Origin: Chloroflexota bacterium
GTDB lineage: Bacteria > Chloroflexota > Dehalococcoidia > Plut-88900
Assembly (NCBI GenBank): GCA_022572865.1
Contig: JACZVB010000106.1
Coordinates: forward strand, 1-5,940
DNA length: 5,940 nucleotides
Direction: 5' to 3'
Both the position numbers and the translations under genes were made by a program. The notes below the pieces were generated by a model. It did not search any database and was not told where the DNA came from. It saw nothing but the letters and a program-made list of their open reading frames with translations. Position 1 is the stretch's first letter. Each line of letters opens with the position of its first letter. Shown here in pieces: positions 1-4,426 of this stretch.

Positions 1-1
1 A

Positions 2-643
2 CGCCAATTCGTCGCGCGTATCGCCGCGCTTGCGCCCGAGGATCTCGATCGTTTCGCCGCCGTCGGTCTCGAGCGCTACCACCTGGAGAGCCATCGCATC
101 GATCACCCGTCGGCCTGGCCGCGGCACGTGCGCCTGCTTCCCGACGACGGCATCGCGTTCGTTCAAGGCTCTTCGATGCTGCGCCGCCTCGCCGCGACGT
201 TCGGCGGCGTGGAGATCACGAACGAGGTCGAGGGCGGAGCGCCCGAGATCGTCTGGCGCCTGGTGCGGCCGGGCGAGAGCGGCGATGCCGCCCCCCTGCA
301 CGCGGACGCCTGGTTCTGGGAGATAAACGGGTGGCCCATGCCGCCGGGCCGCCGCTGCATCAAGGTGTGGACCATGCTTTGCGGCGAGACGGGCCGAGCT
401 GGTCTGCGCGTGGTGCCCGGCTCGCACCGTGCCGGGGGCTGGGAGTACGAGGTGGAGCCTCGCCACGGCATGGACAAACCGGTCTTCGATGAGCGCCAGG
501 CCGGGCTCGAACCGCGGCCCCTCGAGACGCCGCCTGGAACGAGCACCGTGTTCTCCTACCGGCTGCTTCACGGCGGCGCCGTCACGCGGGACGAGGTTTG
601 CCGGGTGAGCCTCGAGTTCACCATCTTCGTTCCCACCGGCTGA
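2..643 (+). CDS. Phytanoyl-CoA dioxygenase (PhyH)-like Fe(II)/2-oxoglutarate oxygenase, 5'-truncated
   Basis: The frame is open from the window edge to the TGA at 641-643, giving 213 visible residues. PhyH-family proteins are usually about 250-300 aa, so the N-terminus probably lies upstream; an internal GTG at 128 is not needed as a start. Seen: an iron-binding H-x-D triad element (His100, Asp102, in HADAWFW), a distal His190 in LLHGG, and Arg201 eleven residues later in CRVSLEF, placed where this family binds the 2-oxoglutarate carboxylate. Between them, VVPGSHR is a typical PhyH core segment. Known: the family couples 2-oxoglutarate decarboxylation to hydroxylation of small molecules or acyl groups in the cytosol. 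The substrate cannot be read from the sequence; relatives occur in lipid, natural-product and surface-polysaccharide pathways. The gene is very GC-rich. It shares strand and background with the radical SAM start downstream, but the 211-bp gap argues against tight co-translation. Confidence 0.85.
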   Translation, partial: RQFVARIAALAPEDLDRFAAVGLERYHLESHRIDHPSAWPRHVRLLPDDGIAFVQGSSMLRRLAATFGGVEITNEVEGGAPEIVWRLVRPGESGDAAPLHADAWFWEINGWPMPPGRRCIKVWTMLCGETGRAGLRVVPGSHRAGGWEYEVEPRHGMDKPVFDERQAGLEPRPLETPPGTSTVFSYRLLHGGAVTRDEVCRVSLEFTIFVPTG

Positions 644-792
644 GAGGGCGCGAGCGCGGGCGACGAACGGACGGCTGGTAAAGGCGCCGCGGGCCAAGCC
701 CCGGACACACGGACCAGCATGGCCTCCGACTGGACAAGGCGCCTGTGGCCTCAATTGCGAAAAGTCTGTTCGAATAGAATGTGCGTTTCTGA

Positions 793-819
793 TTGACGAG
801 AGAGATCGATCTGTAATTT
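793..819 (+). promoter_or_regulatory. Weak sigma70-like promoter candidate
   Basis: TTGACG at 793-798 is close to the -35 consensus. A -10 candidate TAATTT lies at 814-819 with a short 15-bp spacer; an alternative TTTACT at 817-822 gives an 18-bp spacer. It falls in the AT-richer stretch just upstream of the ribosome binding site for the ORF at 855. Neither -10 choice is strong, so this is only a candidate. Confidence 0.25.
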
Positions 820-843
820 ACTAGGCGCGAATTATCCGAAAAG

Positions 844-849
844 GGAGGT
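844..849 (+). promoter_or_regulatory. Shine-Dalgarno site for the ORF at 855
   Basis: GGAGGT lies five bases before the ATG at 855, within a purine-rich run. It is a near-perfect anti-16S match with suitable spacing, and it fixes the start of the radical SAM segment. Confidence 0.75.
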
Positions 850-854
850 GGAGG

Positions 855-1604
855 ATGCGGGTACTGGCAGGAAACTGTTCGACGCAGAAGGAAGACGTCT
901 TCGAGGTCTACGCCGAGGCGGCCGAGATCGTTGCACCGCTCGCACACGGCAAGATCCCCTCGAATCTTGAGGATTTCCAGGATTCCCATAAGATCTTCCA
1001 CCACGTCGACCGTGTCTATGAATTGTGGAAGACGGGGGATACCCGGCCGGTCCACATGACCATCGGGCTCACCAATTACTGCAACCACAAATGCCCGTGG
1101 TGCTACATCAACTGGACTCAGGCCGGGCGTCTCAGCGAACGCTCGGGTAACGCGACGCCGAAAAAGAAGGCGATTAACGCCAGCTGGCGCCTAATCGAGG
1201 CGGTGGGTGAGGCGAAGGAGCTGGGGCTCAAACCCCGGCTGGCATGGCACTCTCGGGCCGTGGTCGGTGTGGACCCGGCCATCATGGGCATGGGGCCGAT
1301 ACCCGCGGTCAGGAAGCTGCTGAGCAAGACCGGCCTGAGTCTGGACGATATAGACCTGATCGAGCTCAACGAGGCTTTCGCCGCCCAGGCCATCCATTGC
1401 ATCAGGGAGCTGGGCCTGGACCAGGAGATCACCAACGTCAACGGCAGCGGGATATCCATAGGCCACCCGGTCGGGGCCACCGGCGCAATCATGACGGTGA
1501 AGATCATGGAGGAGCTGGAGCGGCAGGACAAAGAGATGGGCCTGGTGACCATGTGTGTCGGCGGCGGCCAGGGATGCGCCACCATCTTCCAGCGCCTCAA
1601 CTAA
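855..1604 (+). CDS. Chimeric ORF: radical SAM N-terminal segment joined in frame to thiolase C-terminal segment
   Basis: The 249-aa ORF has two unrelated parts. Residues 1-119 look like the start of a radical SAM protein. C76, C80 and C83 form the CxxxCxxC motif that holds the SAM-binding 4Fe-4S cluster, followed by YINW, but the rest of the barrel is absent. Residues about 127-249 are the C-terminal domain of a thiolase (acetyl-CoA acetyltransferase family): GVDPAIMGMGP (138-148), NEAFAAQ (172-178), the GHP loop with active-site His204, and C234 in CVGGGQG. The thiolase N-terminal half with the nucleophilic Cys is missing; a full thiolase is about 390 aa. Neither part could carry out its family's chemistry. 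Residues 120-126 (AKELGLK) suit both parents and mark the join. Codon use changes there: no ATA among 7 Ile codons before it, 4 of 12 after. The start has a good ribosome binding site. I infer an assembly or short-homology join; a true gene fusion is much less likely. Confidence 0.85.
   Translation: MRVLAGNCSTQKEDVFEVYAEAAEIVAPLAHGKIPSNLEDFQDSHKIFHHVDRVYELWKTGDTRPVHMTIGLTNYCNHKCPWCYINWTQAGRLSERSGNATPKKKAINASWRLIEAVGEAKELGLKPRLAWHSRAVVGVDPAIMGMGPIPAVRKLLSKTGLSLDDIDLIELNEAFAAQAIHCIRELGLDQEITNVNGSGISIGHPVGATGAIMTVKIMEELERQDKEMGLVTMCVGGGQGCATIFQRLN
1212..1232 (+). other. Probable breakpoint between two genomic backgrounds
   Basis: These 21 bases encode AKELGLK. The phrase is plausible in a radical SAM helix (EAVGEAKELGLK) and equally in a thiolase (AKELGLKPRLAW...GVDPAIMG). 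Upstream protein family and codon style belong to one background, downstream to another. A shared stretch of about 20 bases is the size of a small assembly k-mer, or of a microhomology used in recombination. The exact boundary cannot be set without the two parent genes; it could lie some bases to either side. Confidence 0.6.
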
Positions 1605-1742
1605 GGTCCGGCCCCGGCGATAGTGACCCGTGCTGGTCGGCCACCCATTTTTAGACACGCCTCAATCGACGAGTTCCAGACGCCGGTGCCGCTGGCATCG
1701 GGCGGAGTTGTAAGCACCCCTTTCTAGGGTAGATGGGAAGAC
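1605..1742. other. Short intergenic spacer
   Basis: This 138-bp gap separates the thiolase end from the next gene on the same strand. I see no convincing terminator: the GC-rich start of the gap has no clean hairpin next to the TTTTT near 1649. No clear promoter boxes are visible. Confidence 0.4.
1735..1740 (+). promoter_or_regulatory. Weak ribosome binding site for the ORF at 1743
   Basis: GGGAAG ends two bases before the ATG at 1743, closer than ideal. It is the only purine-rich match near the start. The start is supported mainly by the N-terminal sequence MSRLLDKLEKA, which reads as a normal amphipathic N-terminus. Confidence 0.35.
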
Positions 1743-2537
1743 ATGAGCAGACTTCTAGACAAGCTTGAAAAGGCATCGCAGCCAGCCCCGAAACGGATGG
1801 GCTTCATCCCAATGAACTCCGAGGCCGCTGTGCCGCCCCTGGCATTGATAATTAGGCTGGACGCCGACACCCCGCAGCTGATGAAGGGCACCCAGGATGT
1901 GGCCGACTCCCTCATCCTTCGGGTCGAGGGCCTGGGTAAGGTGAAGGCCCTCCTCAAGAAACTGGGCAAACTGCCCGAAACCTTACCCTGGGGCGTCCAG
2001 TCCCAGAAGATAGAGATGGAACAGCTTGACGCCCTGGGCAAGGCAGGCTGCGACTTCCTGGTGTTCGGTATCGATGGTACACCCGCGTCGGTGCTGAACG
2101 AAGAGGACATCGCCAAGGTGCTATCCATCGATACGTCGGTGGAGGAGCAGTTCCTCCGAGTCCTGGATGACATGCCCACGGACTCCATAATCATAGAAGC
2201 GGAGCCCGGAGAGCGGCTATCGGTGAGAGAGCTGATGGCATACAGATCGATCCTCTGTGCGGTGTCCAAACCGGTGATGGTACGGACCAGGATCGACCTC
2301 GAGGAGGGGGAGTTGCTGGCGCTGCAAAACGCGGGATTCCTGGGGATCATAGTCGAACCACGGACCTCCAAAGAGATGAAACAGGTCGCCGGTCTCCGAA
2401 AGGCCATCGAGGGCCTGCCTCCCAGGGAGGAGGTAGACAGGAGCAGGGTCGATGCTCTTCTCCCTCAATCCGGCCATGCCATCGAGGCATCGCTGCCGGA
2501 AGAGGATGAGGAGGGAGAGGGGGAGGGAGACTATTAG
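1743..2537 (+). CDS. Conserved-looking hypothetical protein with beta/alpha repeat pattern and acidic C-terminus
   Basis: 264 aa, no signal peptide and no membrane segment, so probably cytosolic. I do not recognise a named family. From about residue 34 hydrophobic strands alternate with amphipathic helices: LALIIRLD, SLILRVEG, a WGVQ segment, CDFLVFGIDG, DSIIIEAEPG, KPVMVRTRID and GFLGIIVEP. This spacing suggests a TIM-barrel-like fold, perhaps resembling enzymes whose strand ends carry Asp, Glu or Arg (Asp41, Glu161 and the R-x-R of VRTRID are candidates). The last 15 residues or so are mostly Asp, Glu and Gly (PEEDEEGEGEGDY), a probably disordered tail. Coding is supported by the long open frame, protein-like composition and codon use matching the genes to its right. 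It lies 138 bp after the thiolase segment on the same strand and converges with the MFS gene. The barrel is an inference; function is unknown. Confidence 0.8.
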   Translation: MSRLLDKLEKASQPAPKRMGFIPMNSEAAVPPLALIIRLDADTPQLMKGTQDVADSLILRVEGLGKVKALLKKLGKLPETLPWGVQSQKIEMEQLDALGKAGCDFLVFGIDGTPASVLNEEDIAKVLSIDTSVEEQFLRVLDDMPTDSIIIEAEPGERLSVRELMAYRSILCAVSKPVMVRTRIDLEEGELLALQNAGFLGIIVEPRTSKEMKQVAGLRKAIEGLPPREEVDRSRVDALLPQSGHAIEASLPEEDEEGEGEGDY

Positions 2538-2580
2538 CCCTTAGGGGCCTGCGGGAAAATCCCTTTCGACCATCCCCCTG

Positions 2581-2606
2581 GCCCCCTTCCTGGCCAGGAA
2601 GGGGGC
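2581..2606. terminator. Perfect 26-bp palindrome, candidate bidirectional terminator
   Basis: The 13-base half GCCCCCTTCCTGG is followed directly by its exact reverse complement. In RNA it would fold into a very stable GC-rich hairpin on either strand, 44 bases beyond the stop of the gene ending at 2537. Its place between convergent genes fits transcription termination. Against this, neither side has a proper T-run; the plus strand continues with GAAATTTATAT. It may instead be part of a dispersed intergenic repeat. Confidence 0.45.
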
Positions 2607-2759
2607 GAAATTTATATCTGAGGGACACCCTCAGACTCCTGGCAATCCCGATACTCGGGACTGCACTCCCCCTTTTTCATCAGCCTCCTAGTAGCCGAAA
2701 TCAGCGTAACGTTCGGTCTAGTGTCGTCTGGAGTACGCCCTTCCAGAAAAGGAAGGGGG
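2581..2759. repeat. Cluster of five hairpins bounded by matching 9-bp inverted arms (possible MITE/REP-like element)
   Basis: Seen in order: the 26-bp palindrome at 2581-2606; TCTGAGGG-ACA-CCCTCAGA at 2617-2635 (8-bp stem); TCCCGA-TAC-TCGGGA at 2646-2660 (6-bp stem); an imperfect stem with CTAG and CCGAA on the left (2688-2699) and TTCGG and CTAG on the right (2712-2721); and CCCTTCC-AGAAAA-GGAAGGG at 2738-2757. The left edge carries CCCCCTTCC (2582-2590) and the right edge its reverse complement GGAAGGGGG (2751-2759), so the whole has terminal inverted repeats about 178 bp apart. I see no clear target-site duplication. It could be a non-autonomous mobile element, a structured RNA, or simply a terminator region. 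Only one copy lies in this window. Confidence 0.4.
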
Positions 2760-2844
2760 ATACAGTGGGATGGTTCGGTGGGTGGCAGATCACGAGTGCG
2801 CCCCCTATGCGCAGCCGCACTACCTGTCTATCCCTCTAATCACC

Positions 2845-4152
2845 TCATCTAAGCTGTCGCAACTGTGGCCTCCAGGCCATGACGGCCAGGGTGCTGACCA
2901 TGAGAAGCGCGGCCCCCATGGTAAGGGCCGCCGACGGGCTGATGGCATCTGCAGCGGCGCCCATGGGCAATACCCCCAAAGGCATCAGGCCGAAGGACAT
3001 CAGGTAGATGCTGGTAACCCGTCCTCGCATCTCTGGCGTTGTGTTGGTGAGGAGCAGGGTCTGATTCAGGGCGCTGTAGCCCATGCTGCCCACCCCCACA
3101 AGAAACAGGGCGCCCAGGGATAGATAGAGGCTTGTGGATTGGGCGAAAAGTACAAGCGCCATCCCGAAGGTCAGCAGCAGGGAGGCCATCAATACGCCCC
3201 TTCGCCGGAGATTCGAGAGGGAGGCCAGGCCCAGGGTGCCCAGCAACGCTCCCACACCCACGGCGCCTATCAAAATCCCGAAACCGCCCGAGCCTACGTC
3301 CAGGACATCCTTGGCGAACAGCGGCAGCAGGGCCTGGTACGGTTGGGCGAAGATGAGGGGAGCGAAGGCCAGTATCAAAAGGCTTGAGATGAGAGGGCTG
3401 CTGCGAACGTAGCTCAGGCCATCCTTCAAGTCTTCAATCATAGACCCTCGTTCACGCCTGGGGCTCGGGCCTGTGGCCGGGATCATCATAACGCTGAGGG
3501 CGGCGAAAGCGTAACAGCCCACCATCAGGAAATAGACCCCTTCGATGCCTACGACCCCCACGAGCACCCCTGCCAGCCCAGGGGCCGCAATGCGGTTCAG
3601 GTTCATCCCCGCCGAGTTCAAGGCCACTGCATTCGTGAGGTTATCCCGGCTCACAAGCTCTGATATCAGCCCCTGGCGACCCGGCATGTTGAAGGCAAAG
3701 ATAGTCCCCGACAAAACGGACGACAGGATGATGTGCCATATCTGGACCACATCGGTGACGATGAGGATAGCGACGAACAGGGCCACCAGGCCGGTGCAAC
3801 TCTGGGTCACTATGAGGACGTTTCGCTTTGAGAACCGGTCGCTGATGACTCCCCCAAAGAGGGAGAAGAGAAGCAACGGGGCCCCGGTGCTAGAGGTGAC
3901 TATCCCCAGGTCCAGGGCCGATCCATCCAGCCTATCGACCACCAGCCAGCCCCTGGCCACCATCTGCATCTGCATCCCGGCAAAGGAGCCCAACATGCCC
4001 AGCCAGAGCCAGCGATAGTTGCGCTCCTTGAGGGAATCGAAGGTGTGAATCTTCGCCCAGAATGCGGGCCTGGCCCGCCGGGCCCTTTCCGCCCCCGAGG
4101 CCTCCGGAGAGGGCGTTGCGGCGTAATCCTGTAAGCCCGTCTGTTTACTCAA
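2845..4152 (-). CDS. MFS transporter, EntS/MFS_3-like (DHA3-type) exporter
   Basis: 435 aa, close to the usual 400-430 for this group. After a hydrophilic N-terminus of about 45 residues it has the hydrophobic segments of a 12-helix inner-membrane carrier. Seen: the loop 2-3 signature GGVISDRFSKRN (100-111); the loop 4-5 region MPGRQGLISELVSRDNLTNA (156-175), typical of EntS-like proteins; a central cytoplasmic loop (about 227-250) rich in Arg; and TTPEMRGRVTSIYLMSFG (371-388), the second-half counterpart of the loop signature. Known: this group exports siderophores, macrolides and other small molecules by proton antiport. The substrate here cannot be told. The start is TTG at 4152: the frame closes at a TGA only five codons upstream and the next Met (53) already lies in the first helix, so TTG is the best choice although no good ribosome binding site precedes it. 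It lies 274 bp downstream of the ThDP enzyme on the same strand. Confidence 0.9.
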   Translation of the reverse strand: MSKQTGLQDYAATPSPEASGAERARRARPAFWAKIHTFDSLKERNYRWLWLGMLGSFAGMQMQMVARGWLVVDRLDGSALDLGIVTSSTGAPLLLFSLFGGVISDRFSKRNVLIVTQSCTGLVALFVAILIVTDVVQIWHIILSSVLSGTIFAFNMPGRQGLISELVSRDNLTNAVALNSAGMNLNRIAAPGLAGVLVGVVGIEGVYFLMVGCYAFAALSVMMIPATGPSPRRERGSMIEDLKDGLSYVRSSPLISSLLILAFAPLIFAQPYQALLPLFAKDVLDVGSGGFGILIGAVGVGALLGTLGLASLSNLRRRGVLMASLLLTFGMALVLFAQSTSLYLSLGALFLVGVGSMGYSALNQTLLLTNTTPEMRGRVTSIYLMSFGLMPLGVLPMGAAADAISPSAALTMGAALLMVSTLAVMAWRPQLRQLR

Positions 4153-4426
4153 ATGATGTCGATTTCATCGGCATATGCTGGGGCATCAAAGACCTGCCGG
4201 GGGCGCAGACCAAAATTCCTTGCCACCGGGGATAGCCAACCCGATGTATGGGATTCAAAACTGTCAGCCCTGATCCTTCGCTTCTCAGGATACACCGAGC
4301 GATGAGCGCGAAGTTATTTTCATAAGAACAAGAGGCCGCTTTCAAGATCGGGGCGGTGACTCAGTTCCCTTCGGTGAACCGGTCGCGGAGCCAGCGCTAC
4401 CAGGGTCAACCCCAGGCCAGGGGCCG
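4153..4426. other. Intergenic gap between two minus-strand genes
   Basis: 274 bp between the ThDP-enzyme stop and the MFS start. It holds no supported gene: a 66-codon minus-strand frame (4145-4345) overlaps the MFS start and has the irregular composition of non-coding DNA. No strong terminator follows the ThDP enzyme; CCCC and GGGG arms at 4410-4423 give only a four-pair stem with no T-run. A weak promoter candidate is listed separately. Confidence 0.5.
4319..4345 (-). promoter_or_regulatory. Very weak promoter candidate for the MFS gene
   Basis: On the minus strand TTGAAA (4340-4345) could serve as -35 and TATGAA (4319-4324) as -10, with a 15-bp spacer, shorter than the usual 17. It sits in the only AT-richer part of the gap, about 165 bases before the MFS start. 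This is a guess from motif resemblance. Confidence 0.15.

Larger units (their letters stand above)
644..854. other. Intergenic spacer with an AT-richer leader
   Basis: The first half keeps the high GC of the upstream gene. From about 748 to 842 the sequence becomes clearly AT-richer, as expected for a promoter and leader serving the gene at 855. I see no strong terminator hairpin with a T-run after the dioxygenase stop, and no convincing ORF on either strand here: the long minus-strand frame that crosses it is antisense to the radical SAM segment. Confidence 0.5.
2538..2844. other. Convergent intergenic region, hairpin-rich
   Basis: This 307-bp gap lies between two genes that end toward each other. 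I see no gene in it. It holds a run of inverted repeats between 2581 and 2757 (listed separately) and a weaker hairpin, TGCGC (2797-2801) with GCGCA (2809-2813), 32 bases past the MFS stop. A T5 run lies at 2673-2677. The plus-strand open frame that starts at 2770 mainly runs antisense to the MFS gene and is not a gene. Confidence 0.6.

Noticed and set aside
618..1088. A 156-codon minus-strand ORF opposite the radical SAM segment.
   Set aside because: It is antisense to a clearly coding region and crosses the promoter-like spacer; the translation does not resemble a protein family.
855..1604. A new bifunctional radical SAM-thiolase enzyme.
   Set aside because: Each part lacks essential portions: the radical SAM barrel is cut shortly after the cluster motif and the thiolase lacks its N-terminal nucleophile domain. 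The codon style changes at the join.
1118..1658. Overlapping minus-strand and alternate plus-frame ORFs across the thiolase segment.
   Set aside because: The thiolase motifs fix the real frame; the others are low-complexity shadows of GC-rich coding DNA.
2581..2757. A CRISPR array or direct-repeat locus, considered because of the repeated GGAAGGGGG motif.
   Set aside because: The repeats are inverted, of different lengths and sequences, and not separated by uniform spacers; no cas gene is nearby.
2770..3412. Several plus-strand ORFs across the 3' end of the MFS gene.
   Set aside because: They are antisense to strong MFS motifs and their products are rich in Arg, Gly and Pro, as expected for shadows.
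4145..4345. A 66-codon minus-strand ORF between the ThDP enzyme and the MFS gene.
   Set aside because: It has no recognisable domain, no clear ribosome binding site and an irregular composition, and it overlaps the MFS start out of frame.
4410..4423. A rho-independent terminator just after the ThDP-enzyme stop.
   Set aside because: Only a four-pair stem can form and no T-run follows on the minus strand.
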